From Cohnella sp. GbtcB17 (GTDB lineage Bacteria > Bacillota > Bacilli > Paenibacillales > Paenibacillaceae): DNA of 64,000 nucleotides. A program made the position numbers and the translations under genes. Location: contig NZ_JAGXJW010000018.1 in assembly GCF_019091135.1 (NCBI RefSeq), positions 57,639 through 121,638 on the forward strand, written 5' to 3'. The stretch's first letter is position 1. Each line of letters opens with the position of its first letter. The notes below the pieces were generated by a model. The model did no database searches, was not told the origin of the DNA, and saw only the letters and a list, made by a program, of their open reading frames with translations. Below, piece after piece: positions 8,526 through 17,817 of this stretch.

Positions 8526-9361
8526 GGAAGGAAGTCAAACAAGCGATCGGGGGGCTGATCATGGTCAGCCCTTCCTTCGTTCTGCTGCTCGTCATCGTCG
8601 TCATCCCGATCGTTCAATCGTTCGTCACGAGCCTGAGCAACGGCGAAGGCGGGTACGATCTGAGCCGTTATCAATTTTTGTTCACCGATAAGGGGATGCG
8701 CTCGAACATCCTCTTCACCCTCAAGGTGACGGTCGTCTCTTGCGCGCTGGTGCTGCTCGTGAGCTATTCGCTCGCGCTGTATATGCGATTCAGCTCCGGG
8801 AAGCTGGTCGATTGGATCCGCAAGACATACATGATCCCGTTGTTCATCCCGGGCGTGATCGCCACGTACGGGCTAATGAACCTGCTGGGCAACCACGGCT
8901 GGCTGGCCCGGCTGCTGCTGCCGCTCGGCATGACGCTGCCCCGTCTCATTTTCGACGAGAAAGGCATCGTCATCGCGAACATCTGGTTTAATATCCCGTT
9001 CGCCACGATGCTGCTGAGCTCGGCGCTGACGGGCATCCCGGCTTCGATCATCGAGAGCGCCCGCGACACGGGGGCGGGCAAGCTGCGCATATTCCTGCGG
9101 TTCATTTTCCCCTTGTCCTACAAGACGTTCCTCGTCGCGCTGACCTTCGTCTTCATGGGCGTCATCGGCTCCTTCACCGCGCCGTTCCTGCTCGGACCGA
9201 ACGCGCCGCAGATGCTTGGCGTATCCATGCAGCAGGTATTCGGCGTCTTCCAGGAACGCGAGCAGGCGGCCGCCATGGCCTTCTTCACCTTCTTGCTCTG
9301 CTCGGTGCTGGGCTACTTCTACATCCGCTCGATGGCAGGCGAAGAAGCCGCGAACCGTTGA
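8522..9361 (+). CDS. ABC transporter permease (MetI-like), importer subunit 2
   Basis: The 279-residue protein begins within the stop of the binding-protein gene (ATGA overlap), indicating translational coupling. It has about six membrane segments and the EAA loop IIESARDTGAGKLRIFLRFIF. It is the second membrane subunit of the importer and the last gene of the 2153-9361 operon; a strong hairpin follows directly after the stop. Confidence 0.9.
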   Translation: MRKEVKQAIGGLIMVSPSFVLLLVIVVIPIVQSFVTSLSNGEGGYDLSRYQFLFTDKGMRSNILFTLKVTVVSCALVLLVSYSLALYMRFSSGKLVDWIRKTYMIPLFIPGVIATYGLMNLLGNHGWLARLLLPLGMTLPRLIFDEKGIVIANIWFNIPFATMLLSSALTGIPASIIESARDTGAGKLRIFLRFIFPLSYKTFLVALTFVFMGVIGSFTAPFLLGPNAPQMLGVSMQQVFGVFQEREQAAAMAFFTFLLCSVLGYFYIRSMAGEEAANR

Positions 9362-9384
9362 ACTCCCCTTCGGGGGAGTTTTTT
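9362..9384. terminator. Intrinsic terminator of the PHP/GDPD/importer operon
   Basis: The stem ACTCCCC/GGGGAGT closes on a TTCG tetraloop and is followed by six T. It sits between convergent genes; the kinase gene on the minus strand ends at its far edge. Confidence 0.9.
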
Positions 9385-11137
9385 ACGATGCGGGTCCGTC
9401 GCTGGTTAACGCCTGCTTCGGGATCACCACCCGCATGCGCGTTCCCCGGCCGACCTCGCTTTCGATCAGCAATCCGAATTCGGCGCCGAACATGAGCTTG
9501 ATTCGTTCGTCTACGTTTTTCAGACCGTAGCCGGCGGTAGGCTTGGTCAGCAGCTCGCTTAGCAGGTGCGGTTCGATTCCCGGCCCGTTGTCGCGTACGC
9601 TGAATTCGATCGTGTCCTCGCCTTCGCGCAGCTTGATCTCGAGCAAGCCTTTGCCGTCCGTCTTTTTGTTGATGCCGTGCTTGACCGCATTTTCGACGAG
9701 CGGCTGGAGAATCAGGTTGATCGTGCCATAGTCGTAGCCGGTCTCGTCCAGGTCGTACATCACGTCAAACCGGTGACCGCTGGTCATCAGCACGATGTCC
9801 ACATAGGACTTCATATTCTCGATCTCGTCGCGCACGGAGATCATGTTATCTCCGCGATTCAGCGCCGTCCGGTAAAACTTGGAGAGGCTCGTGACCATCC
9901 GGCTGAGCTCGAGATCGTCGCTTTTTACGGCTTTCCAGTTAATGAAGCTGAGTGTGTTGTACAGGAAATGCGGCGTGATCTGCGACTTCAAGGCGCTCAG
10001 CTCGGCTTCCTTCTGCTTGATCTTGTTTTTGTAGCCTTCGTTGATCAGCTCGTTGATCCGCTGCAGCATGTTGCCGAACCTTCGCGTCAGCTCGCCGATC
10101 TCGTCCTTCGACGTGCTCTTGATTCTCAGCTCGAGCTCTCCTTCTTCGACGCGCCGCATCCAGTTGTTCAGCTTGTAGATCTGCCGGATCATCGATTTGG
10201 CGAACACCGCGATGATGACGATCAGGATGAGCAGGCAAAGGCCCGCGACGATGAGCGTCGCCCGGACGATGCTGCCCGAATGCTGGGCAAGGTTGCGATA
10301 GGGAACGAGGCAGTACAGCAGCCAGTCGGTCGCGGGAACGGGCTGTTTGATGAGGATCATATCGGTTCCGCCGATTTTCAGATGACCTTCGGGTCTGTCG
10401 ACGATGCCAGCGAGCGTGCGCGTCATCTGTTCGTCCATGTTCTGATTGGCGTAGACCGTCGCGCCGGCAGCGTCCACGAGGAACACCCACTGGTCCTTCA
10501 TCGCGTCGGGCAAGCTCGCGAACAAATTGCGATTGTTGACGCGGATGTAGAGAACATTTTCGTCACTGGCGCTTCTTGCCGCTTTGTACGTGTTGCCCGC
10601 GGGCCGTAGCTTGGGGAAGCGGCTGGCGAGGAACAGCTGGTTCGGGTCGTGGAACCACTGGGGCCGGTTGCCGTCCTGCAGCGCGGCATACCACGGCATG
10701 TCTTCGATGCGTTCGATCCGATTGATGTAGTCGCCGTATTCGGGCATGTCGTTTTTCGTATAGATGGTGAGCTGAAGTGTGTCCTTGTTGAGGTTAAGCA
10801 GCATGTTCAGATAAGGGTTCAAGAACTCTGTCAAGTCGTCGTACAGGTTGAACAAATCCAGGTATCGCTTGGATAAAATTTTTTGAATGATATCGTTGTA
10901 CAAGACGAGGCTGGCCATCGTCTCGTACCGGTCCATGTTGGCGCGGATGCTTTCGGCGAAGATGCCTGCGCTGCCGCGGAAGTCGTCCATCGCCTGATCG
11001 TTCAGGAAATGCTTCGATTGATTGTAAGAATACGTCCCCAGAAACAGGATCGGGATCAAGCTGATAAACAGGTAGGAAAGCACAAGCTTCTGCCTGAACC
11101 GCAGCCGATCGACCGCATGCCGGAGGCGGGCGATCAT
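9383..11137 (-). CDS. YesM-type sensor histidine kinase
   Basis: Start 11137 is preferred to 11200 because GGAGGAAGG lies just upstream and the ATG overlaps the response regulator stop as ATGA. The 584-residue protein has an N-terminal membrane segment (about residues 15-35), an extracellular sensor region, a second membrane segment followed by a HAMP domain, and a HisKA_7TM-like/YesM core with the phosphorylated His in QITPHFLYN (about residue 388). Then come the ATPase boxes LVENAVKH, VRDNGPGIE and GYGLKNVDERI. Such kinases sense extracellular glycan or sugar signals and phosphorylate the AraC-type partner encoded upstream. The divergent LplBCA importer is the likely target operon. Confidence 0.93.
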   Translation of the reverse strand: MIARLRHAVDRLRFRQKLVLSYLFISLIPILFLGTYSYNQSKHFLNDQAMDDFRGSAGIFAESIRANMDRYETMASLVLYNDIIQKILSKRYLDLFNLYDDLTEFLNPYLNMLLNLNKDTLQLTIYTKNDMPEYGDYINRIERIEDMPWYAALQDGNRPQWFHDPNQLFLASRFPKLRPAGNTYKAARSASDENVLYIRVNNRNLFASLPDAMKDQWVFLVDAAGATVYANQNMDEQMTRTLAGIVDRPEGHLKIGGTDMILIKQPVPATDWLLYCLVPYRNLAQHSGSIVRATLIVAGLCLLILIVIIAVFAKSMIRQIYKLNNWMRRVEEGELELRIKSTSKDEIGELTRRFGNMLQRINELINEGYKNKIKQKEAELSALKSQITPHFLYNTLSFINWKAVKSDDLELSRMVTSLSKFYRTALNRGDNMISVRDEIENMKSYVDIVLMTSGHRFDVMYDLDETGYDYGTINLILQPLVENAVKHGINKKTDGKGLLEIKLREGEDTIEFSVRDNGPGIEPHLLSELLTKPTAGYGLKNVDERIKLMFGAEFGLLIESEVGRGTRMRVVIPKQALTSDGPAS

Positions 11138-12717
11138 GTCCGCCCTTCCTCCCGGATTTGCGTGGGCGTCTTGCCGTAATAGTTTTTGAGCAGCGAGCAA
11201 AAATACGGGTAGTTGGCATAGCCCACTTCGGCGCCAATATCGACGATTTTACGGTTGGTTTCTTGCAGCAGCTTTTTAGCCTTTTCCAGCCGGTGCATCG
11301 TCAAATATTTGATCAGGCTCACGCCGGTCTGCTTGGCGAACAAGTGGCTTAAATAGCTGGGCGTCAGGTAGACGCGTTCGGCGATCGTGTCCACCGACAG
11401 ATCGGTATGATATTCCCGTTCGATGATCTGAATAACCTCGTCCACGATCTTATGATTCGCTTCCGGCAGCGCGGCCTGCTCCGAGCGGGCGCCGCATTCT
11501 CTGAACAGGTCGAGCATCAATTGCCGCAGATCTTTGAGTGCGGTCGTGCGAAAGATCGCTTCGAGCGTGTCCCGAAAGTCGCCCGCGTCTCCTTTTCGTT
11601 TCGTTTGGAGGAGGGGGCGGATAATTTCAGAGCAGATGTATTTCACGTAGATCACCGAGGCGTGCCCGCTGTTCTTCAGATCGTCGAACAGGTGGACGAA
11701 GCGGGCCTGCGCGACGTCCCACTCCTTGCGCGACAGGCACTGGGAAATATCCGCGATCGCCCGCTCCGCAAACGCGGACGATTGCAGCTGCGGCAGGGCG
11801 GCGTCGGCGAACAGGACGAAGCCTTCTTCGTAGAAAAATTTGCTCTCGAGCATGGACTCCAATTTGCGATATTCGGCACGCATCTGCGCGAAGTCATGGA
11901 ACGGGCCGCTGCATACGATGCTCAGTTCCTTGCCGTAATGCCCTTTGAACCAGCGCGCCAAATCCCCGCACATCCGCTCCAGCGAACGCTCCGTCTCCTC
12001 GGCGCGCGCTTCCAGGAGAACGAGCGCCTGATATTCGTTCAAGACGATGACGGCGCCTTCGCCGTTCAGCCGTTCGCCCAGCAGCGCTTCGAATCCGTCG
12101 TCGACCGTATCGAAAAACCGCAGCCGCGTATCCAGCATCAAGAAGCGGTACGAGCGATCTTCGGAAACGCCCGGGCCGGCGAACAAACGGTTCAACTGCA
12201 GCAGCTCTCCGTGGGCGTCTTCCCCGGACAAGGGCCCATTTTCCCCTTCGCCCATGAGATCGGCCAGCAGCGTGCTCTTCTCCGACTGAATGCCGCGTCG
12301 GTACACCTGCTGAAGCTTCGATTGCCGTTCCAGCTCGAGCCGTTCCTCCGTGCACAGATCGACGGCTTGACGAAGCGCCTTCACCAAGCTCTCGACTTCG
12401 ACCGGCTTCAGTACGTATTGAACGGCCTTCAGGTCGATCGCTTGCTGCGCGTATTCGAATTGTCCGTAGGCGCTCAGAATGACGATTTTAACGTTCGGCT
12501 GCAGGTCCCGCGCATGACGCGCCAGCTGAAGACCGTCCATCCCATGCATCCGGATGTCGGTCAGCAGAATATCTACGGCATGCGCTTGCATATACGCAAG
12601 CGCTTCTTCGCCGCTCTCCGCTTCGGCGATCGACAGATCCAGGCCGAACTTGCGAATGAGATAGACGACGCCGTCGCGCTCGAAGTGCTCATCGTCGACG
12701 ATCAGGATGCGGAACAT
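11134..12717 (-). CDS. YesN-type response regulator with AraC DNA-binding domain
   Basis: The 527-residue protein has an N-terminal receiver domain (residues 1-125) with acidic pair Asp8-Asp9, phospho-acceptor Asp54 in LLTDIRM and the conserved Lys of VLKPVE near residue 105. A central region of about 280 residues, typical of long YesN proteins, follows. The C-terminus carries two AraC helix-turn-helix motifs (DTIAERVYLTPSYLSHLF and VDIGAEVGYANYPYFCSLLK). It is the first gene of the minus-strand pair, transcribed away from the importer at 12941, which it probably activates. Confidence 0.94.
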   Translation of the reverse strand: MFRILIVDDEHFERDGVVYLIRKFGLDLSIAEAESGEEALAYMQAHAVDILLTDIRMHGMDGLQLARHARDLQPNVKIVILSAYGQFEYAQQAIDLKAVQYVLKPVEVESLVKALRQAVDLCTEERLELERQSKLQQVYRRGIQSEKSTLLADLMGEGENGPLSGEDAHGELLQLNRLFAGPGVSEDRSYRFLMLDTRLRFFDTVDDGFEALLGERLNGEGAVIVLNEYQALVLLEARAEETERSLERMCGDLARWFKGHYGKELSIVCSGPFHDFAQMRAEYRKLESMLESKFFYEEGFVLFADAALPQLQSSAFAERAIADISQCLSRKEWDVAQARFVHLFDDLKNSGHASVIYVKYICSEIIRPLLQTKRKGDAGDFRDTLEAIFRTTALKDLRQLMLDLFRECGARSEQAALPEANHKIVDEVIQIIEREYHTDLSVDTIAERVYLTPSYLSHLFAKQTGVSLIKYLTMHRLEKAKKLLQETNRKIVDIGAEVGYANYPYFCSLLKNYYGKTPTQIREEGRT

Positions 12718-12940
12718 GGCCAGCCTTCTTTCCGTTGCAAGTTAGCGTAAGCGCTTTAATCGATTATTGCTTACCCGGAGAAAAGGCGTCAAGCGTCGTG
12801 CGGCTCCATCGGCCAACAACGAAAAAAACTGAAATGAATCGAAGAAATGAGAACGATACAAAGCCATTCCGGCTTGCTAATATTACTCATGCAAGGCACA
12901 AGCACAGGGCGTTCGGCAAGCGCTGGAAAGGAAGCGAGCG
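12718..12940. promoter_or_regulatory. Divergent regulatory region with AAGCGCTT palindrome
   Basis: The 223-bp gap separates the response regulator and the LplB gene, which are transcribed away from each other. It contains GTAAGCGCTTTA centred at 12749-12756, a CcpA/LacI-type palindrome also present upstream of the genes at 40907 and 47841. A TAATAT with an upstream TGC at about 12877-12885 could be a -10 element for the importer. I see no convincing -35, which fits activator dependence. Confidence 0.5.
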
Positions 12941-13900
12941 ATGCAGGCAACCGCAGCGGAATCCGCCGTCCAGACCCGGTCGAGCGGTCGGGCGAAGGGA
13001 CGGTTCAACAAGTTCAAGCAATACCGGATGTTGTTTTTAATGCTCATACCCGGCTTTATCTTCTTGCTTGTATTCAATTACATGCCCATGTACGGGCTGG
13101 TGCTCGCCTTCAAGGATTTTCGCATTACCTCGGGCATTCTGGACAGTCCCTGGGTCGGCATGAAGCACTTTAACAAAGTGTTCGACGATCCGCATTTCTA
13201 CGTCGTGCTCAAAAACACGATTTTGATCAGCGTCTACAAGCTCATCTTCGGTTTTCCGGCGCCGATCGCGTTCGCGCTGCTGCTTAACGAGATTAGACGT
13301 CCGCTTTTCCGCAAATGGGTGCAGACGGTGTCGTACTTGCCGCATTTTATTTCCTGGATCGTGCTGGCGGGCATCTTCACGACGCTGTTCTCGCTCGAGG
13401 GACCCGTCAATGCCCTCGTCAAGGCGTTCGGACATGCGCCTGTCGTCTTTATGGCCGACGAGCGTTACTTCAGAAGCATTCTGGTCGGCACCTCGGTTTT
13501 TCAAAGCTTCGGCTGGAGCTCGATTATTTTTCTGGCCGCGATCGCAGGCGTCGATCCGCAGCTTCACGAGGCGGCGATTATGGACGGGGCCGGCCGCTTC
13601 CGGCGAATGATCCAGATTACGCTGCCGATGCTGGCACCCGTCATCTCCATCATGCTCATTCTCTCGATGGGAACGATTCTGGATGCCGGCTTCGATCAGA
13701 TCTTTAATATGTACAACTCGCAGGTGTACGGCGTTGCCGACGTGATCGATACCTACGTGTACCGGCTGGGGCTCATCAACGCGGACTACAGCTATTCCAC
13801 GGCGGTCGGCATGTTCAAATCGGTGGTGGCGTTAATTCTGCTGCTAAGCGTCAATCGTCTGGTCAAAGCCGTCGGAGGCAACGATCACACGCTTTGGTAG
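12941..13900 (+). CDS. Carbohydrate ABC transporter permease, LplB family
   Basis: The 319-residue protein has a basic N-terminal segment (residues 1-25), six membrane segments, the LplB-type stretch YMPMYGLVLAFKDF and the EAA loop LHEAAIMDGAGRFRRMIQITL. These permeases work with LplC and LplA homologues to import oligosaccharides. GGAAGCGAG precedes the ATG. The operon contains no ATPase gene, as is usual for this class, which relies on a shared MsmX-type ATPase. Confidence 0.93.
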   Translation: MQATAAESAVQTRSSGRAKGRFNKFKQYRMLFLMLIPGFIFLLVFNYMPMYGLVLAFKDFRITSGILDSPWVGMKHFNKVFDDPHFYVVLKNTILISVYKLIFGFPAPIAFALLLNEIRRPLFRKWVQTVSYLPHFISWIVLAGIFTTLFSLEGPVNALVKAFGHAPVVFMADERYFRSILVGTSVFQSFGWSSIIFLAAIAGVDPQLHEAAIMDGAGRFRRMIQITLPMLAPVISIMLILSMGTILDAGFDQIFNMYNSQVYGVADVIDTYVYRLGLINADYSYSTAVGMFKSVVALILLLSVNRLVKAVGGNDHTLW

Positions 13901-13926
13901 ACCAACGTACAAAAAGGGGTGAGTAG

Positions 13927-14811
13927 ATGGTTTACCGTAAAACGCGGCTCGGCATGGCTGCGGATCTATGCTTGTATGCGTCGATGACGCTGCTCATGCT
14001 GCTCACGCTTTATCCGTTTTGGACGCAGCTCGTTACCTCGTTGGAGACAGGCGCTTCCGTCTATTCGACCCGCCTGATGTTCGTTCCGGAGCAGGTCTCG
14101 TTCGAGGCTTACCGCCTGGCCTTTCACTTTAAGCCGCTTTGGACGGGGTATCTCAATACGATCGTCAGAACCGCGCTCGGCGTGCTGTGCATGCTCGTCG
14201 TGACTTCCTTGACCGCTTATCCCTTGTCCAAGAAGGACTTGCCCTTCAATCGCGCCTTGACCGGCTTCCTGCTGCTGACGATGCTTTTTACCGGCGGCCT
14301 GATCCCGAATTACCTGTTGATTCGCGAGCTGCATCTGCTGAATTCGGTATGGGCGCTCGTGCTGCCCGGGACGCTCAGCGCCTTTAACGCGCTCGTCATG
14401 CGCAATTTCTTCCGTTCCATACCCGACAGCCTGGAGGAATCGGCGCGCGTGGACGGCGCGGGTTATTTACGAATCTACGTCTCGGTCATCCTGCCGCTGT
14501 CCGCGCCCGTGCTGGCGACGCTTGCTTTGTGGGTGGGCGTCGGTCACTGGAACGCGTGGTTCGACAGTCTGATTTATATCGCCGACGGGCACAAGCAGGT
14601 GCTTCAGGTCGTCCTCCGCAAGATTCTCATCGAAAACGATACGGCGGACATGAACGCGATGATCCAGAAGATGAATACGCACAGCGAATATACCGACAGG
14701 CAGCTGCAGGCGGCGGTCGTCATGCTGTCGATCATTCCGATGTTGGTCGTCTACCCCTTCGTGCAGAAGTATTTCGTCCAAGGGGTCATGGTAGGCGCTA
14801 TAAAAGGCTGA
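13927..14811 (+). CDS. Carbohydrate ABC transporter permease, LplC/YteP partner family
   Basis: The 294-residue protein has six predicted membrane segments and the EAA loop LEESARVDGAGYLRIYVSVIL. The C-terminus, QKYFVQGVMVGAIKG, is the characteristic end of LplC-type permeases. It lies 26 bases after the LplB gene and 48 before the binding-protein gene, consistent with one transcript. Confidence 0.93.
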   Translation: MVYRKTRLGMAADLCLYASMTLLMLLTLYPFWTQLVTSLETGASVYSTRLMFVPEQVSFEAYRLAFHFKPLWTGYLNTIVRTALGVLCMLVVTSLTAYPLSKKDLPFNRALTGFLLLTMLFTGGLIPNYLLIRELHLLNSVWALVLPGTLSAFNALVMRNFFRSIPDSLEESARVDGAGYLRIYVSVILPLSAPVLATLALWVGVGHWNAWFDSLIYIADGHKQVLQVVLRKILIENDTADMNAMIQKMNTHSEYTDRQLQAAVVMLSIIPMLVVYPFVQKYFVQGVMVGAIKG

Positions 14812-14859
14812 GCCTTTTATATACAGATTCGAAAAACGACAATCGAGGGAGCGGTTCAG

Positions 14860-16482
14860 ATGGATAAACAAAAGAAAAAAATCTCGATGCTGCTGGGGGC
14901 GGCGCTGCTGGCGACGACGGTGACGGCATGCGGCAACGACAACGACGGCAATGCCGCGGTATCGTCCGGCGCGTCTGCGTCTGCGGCTTCGGCGTCGTCA
15001 ACCGGCGAGAAAATGAAGCTGATGGTATGGAATTTCGACGCGGACAAGACGAATCTCGACGGATATGCGATGAATGCGATTCGCGACAAGTTCGGCGTCG
15101 ATATCGGATTTTACAATTCGACGAACGACGCGGCGGCTATCAAGGAGAAGCTGCTGCTGCAGATCGCCTCGGGCGACATTCCGGACTGGTGGAAGGAAGT
15201 TCCGTTCGCAGACGCCGACAAGTTCGCCGATCAGGGGGCGGCGGCGGAGATTCCGATCGATATGCTGAAGCAGAACGCGCCGAAATATATGGCCTGGCTG
15301 GAAAAAAATCTCGGCGCCGATCCGATGCGGTTCGTGCGCCACGAGGACGGCAAGATCTATAATCTGCCGGTGCTGTGGACGCTCGCTTCCTCCTCCGAGA
15401 TCATCGGCTATCGGCAGGACTGGCTGAAGAAGGTCGGCATCGCGAAGACGCCTGACACCGTCGAAGAGATGGAGGCGGCGCTCACCAAGTTCCGCAACGA
15501 CGATCCGGACGGCAACGGGAAGAAGGACACCTACGGCATGACGGCCAGCGCCACGACGATTCAGACCATTTTCTCGTCCGTCTTCGGCGCGTACGGCGTG
15601 TATCCGGGCGCAACCGTCGATGCGGACGGCAAGGCGGTGCGGGGCGAGATCGAGCCGGGCGCCAAGGAAGCGCTGACGACGTTGAACAAGTGGTTCAAGG
15701 CCGACTTGATCGATCCGGAATTTTTCGTCAACAAAGATTCCAACGTGGATGACAAAGTCATTTCCAGCAAAGTCGGCGTCGTGCAGCGGTCGTGGTGGGA
15801 GTTCATCCAGCCGGAGGCGTTCTACGAAGGCAAATATTACACCCAATTGCGCAAAAACGTGCCGGACGCGGATTGGGCGCTGTCCAGCGGTCCGAAGGGG
15901 CCGAGCGGCAGCTTCGGCATTACGCAGGGCAATCCGATGCTCGGAACGGGCATTCAGTTCGGCAAGCAGCTTGAGAAGGATCCCGAGAAGATGGCGGCTT
16001 ATCTGAAAATGTTCGACGCGACCTCCTTCGATCTCGACCTGTATACGAAAATCCACTACGGAGAAAAAGGCAAGACGTTCGAGATCAAGAGCGACGGCAC
16101 CTACGCCTACATCCCGCCTTACGACACGGACGAGGAGCGCACCAAGTTCGGCATCGGCAACTATTATCACGCGCCGGCCAGCTTCAACGATTACGACTTC
16201 CAGGCGCCGTTCATGACGCGGGGCGACCTGATGCCGGTCAAGGAAGCGGCCGCGAGCAAAGGGATCGGCAAGTACGACTTCATGACGCCGCTGGCCAAGC
16301 CGGCTTACGACGAATTCCAGGACGCGTTGACGCAGCTTACGATCAAGAGCTTCATCGATTTCATCACCGGCCGCAGGCCGATTAGCGAATTCGACAAGTA
16401 CGTAGCGGATTGGAAAAAGGCCGGAGGCGACAAGGTGTTGGCCGAAGCGCAGGCGACTTTGGACCAGCTCAATAAGAAATAA
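14860..16482 (+). CDS. Extracellular solute-binding lipoprotein, LplA family
   Basis: The 540-residue precursor has a signal with a lipobox ending TVTAC (Cys at about residue 25) and a Ser/Ala-rich tether. Its length and the DDPDGNGKKDTYG loop, which resembles a calcium-binding loop, are typical of large LplA-type oligosaccharide-binding proteins. The C-terminal DPEKMAAYLKMFD and related stretches also match. It delivers ligand to the permeases at 12941 and 13927. The two hydrolases that follow suggest a fucose- or similar 6-deoxyhexose-containing oligosaccharide, but that is inference from context. Confidence 0.93.
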   Translation: MDKQKKKISMLLGAALLATTVTACGNDNDGNAAVSSGASASAASASSTGEKMKLMVWNFDADKTNLDGYAMNAIRDKFGVDIGFYNSTNDAAAIKEKLLLQIASGDIPDWWKEVPFADADKFADQGAAAEIPIDMLKQNAPKYMAWLEKNLGADPMRFVRHEDGKIYNLPVLWTLASSSEIIGYRQDWLKKVGIAKTPDTVEEMEAALTKFRNDDPDGNGKKDTYGMTASATTIQTIFSSVFGAYGVYPGATVDADGKAVRGEIEPGAKEALTTLNKWFKADLIDPEFFVNKDSNVDDKVISSKVGVVQRSWWEFIQPEAFYEGKYYTQLRKNVPDADWALSSGPKGPSGSFGITQGNPMLGTGIQFGKQLEKDPEKMAAYLKMFDATSFDLDLYTKIHYGEKGKTFEIKSDGTYAYIPPYDTDEERTKFGIGNYYHAPASFNDYDFQAPFMTRGDLMPVKEAAASKGIGKYDFMTPLAKPAYDEFQDALTQLTIKSFIDFITGRRPISEFDKYVADWKKAGGDKVLAEAQATLDQLNKK

Positions 16483-16491
16483 GAGGAGCGG

Positions 16492-17817
16492 ATGCCCGTG
16501 CCGTCCAATGATGAAAGCTTGAAGGCAGCGCGCGTCGAAATATCGGGCTTGCCCCGCAAGAAGGGCGCGCTGCAAGCCAGGGTCCTTCCGCCGGAGCGGG
16601 AATCCGACCGGCACGAGGAGCACGAGGGGCCATCCTACCGTTGGCTCACTTCGGATGCCAAGGACGGGATTTATACGCCCATAGCCGGCGCTTACTACGA
16701 TGTTCTGCCGCTCTCCGCGGCCGCCGTCGGCCGATACGTCAGGTGCGAGGCTGGGCTTGTTAGCGGGGATGAGCGTCACGTCTTGACCAGCGAAGCGATC
16801 GGACCCATTGCCGACGCGGATGGGAATCCGAATACGGATTGGCTGCACGCCGCCCGCTACGGCATCTCGCATCATTTGCTGGCGGAGTTCATGAACCGGG
16901 TGGCGCCGAACGACGGCGAGAAATGGCAGGACGAGGAGAGCTGGAACGAGGTGATTGACGGCTTCGACGTCGATCGTTATGTGGAGCAGGTCGTAGAGAG
17001 CGGAGCCGGCTTTGTCATCCTGACCCTTGGCCAGAACAGCGGCTACTTGCTCTCGCCCAACGCGACCTACGATCGCATCGCCGGCCTGCAGCCTGGAGAG
17101 CGCGCTTCAACCCGCGATCTGCCGCTTGAGATTGCCGATGCCCTGGCGCCTCACGGCATTAAGCTGATCCTGTACGTGCCGGCCAATCCGCCGAGCAAGG
17201 CGCATCTGGAAGCAGGGGATCACGCGATCAACCGGGCATTCGATTATCCGGTGGAGGTCGCGCCGTCGCAGGAGACGCAGGCCAAGTGGCAGGCGGTCAT
17301 CCGCGAATGGTCCGACCGATACGGGGAAAAGCTGGCGGGCTGGTGGTTCGACGGCATGTGGTTCCAGGAGGCTTACGACGACCTGACGCTGCCCTGCAAC
17401 TGGTACACTCTCGCCGGCGCAGCCAAGTCGGGCAATGCGTCGCGCATCGTGGCCTTTAACGGCGGCATCTTCCGCGACCGGCTCGTCAACTCGCCGCTGG
17501 AGGACTATACGGCAGGGGAGACCAACGAGATCGGCCCTTTGCCCGGGGACGGGCGATGGGCGGACGAACGGGAGGGCGTCCAGTGGTTCCATTGGACGTT
17601 CCTGGGGCGATTCGTCACGGATCTGGCGGGTTGGGGCAATACGGGGCTGAACTGGCCGACCGGCGAGTTGACGGATTGGGTCAAGTCCGCCATCGAATGG
17701 CAGGGCGTCATCGCGCTGGACGTTCACGTCAACCGGTTCGGCCGTCTCGATCCGCAGCAAAGGGAACAACTGCAAGCCATCAAGCAAGCCATCCGCCAAG
17801 GGAGGGTTCAAGCATGA
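16492..17817 (+). CDS. Cytoplasmic GH29-like (alpha-L-fucosidase-related) hydrolase with an N-terminal Ig-like domain
   Basis: The 441-residue protein has no signal peptide. Residues 1-105 look like a bacterial Ig-like module (SYRWLTSDAKDGIYTPIAGA, AAVGRYVRCEAG). The catalytic region from about residue 118 (DWLHAARYGISHH) resembles GH29-type barrels: FDVDRYVEQVVESGAGFVIL, STRDLP, HGIKLILYVPA and AGWWFDGMW, whose Asp is the likely nucleophile position. It is a paralogue of the next gene's catalytic domain. The missing signal peptide implies that it acts on imported oligosaccharides. It starts 9 bases after the binding-protein stop. Fucosidase specificity is not proven. Confidence 0.7.
   Translation: MPVPSNDESLKAARVEISGLPRKKGALQARVLPPERESDRHEEHEGPSYRWLTSDAKDGIYTPIAGAYYDVLPLSAAAVGRYVRCEAGLVSGDERHVLTSEAIGPIADADGNPNTDWLHAARYGISHHLLAEFMNRVAPNDGEKWQDEESWNEVIDGFDVDRYVEQVVESGAGFVILTLGQNSGYLLSPNATYDRIAGLQPGERASTRDLPLEIADALAPHGIKLILYVPANPPSKAHLEAGDHAINRAFDYPVEVAPSQETQAKWQAVIREWSDRYGEKLAGWWFDGMWFQEAYDDLTLPCNWYTLAGAAKSGNASRIVAFNGGIFRDRLVNSPLEDYTAGETNEIGPLPGDGRWADEREGVQWFHWTFLGRFVTDLAGWGNTGLNWPTGELTDWVKSAIEWQGVIALDVHVNRFGRLDPQQREQLQAIKQAIRQGRVQA

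Noticed and set aside
14998..16875. 625-residue minus-strand ORF
   Set aside because: It is antisense to the LplA-like lipoprotein and the start of the next gene; no domain signature.
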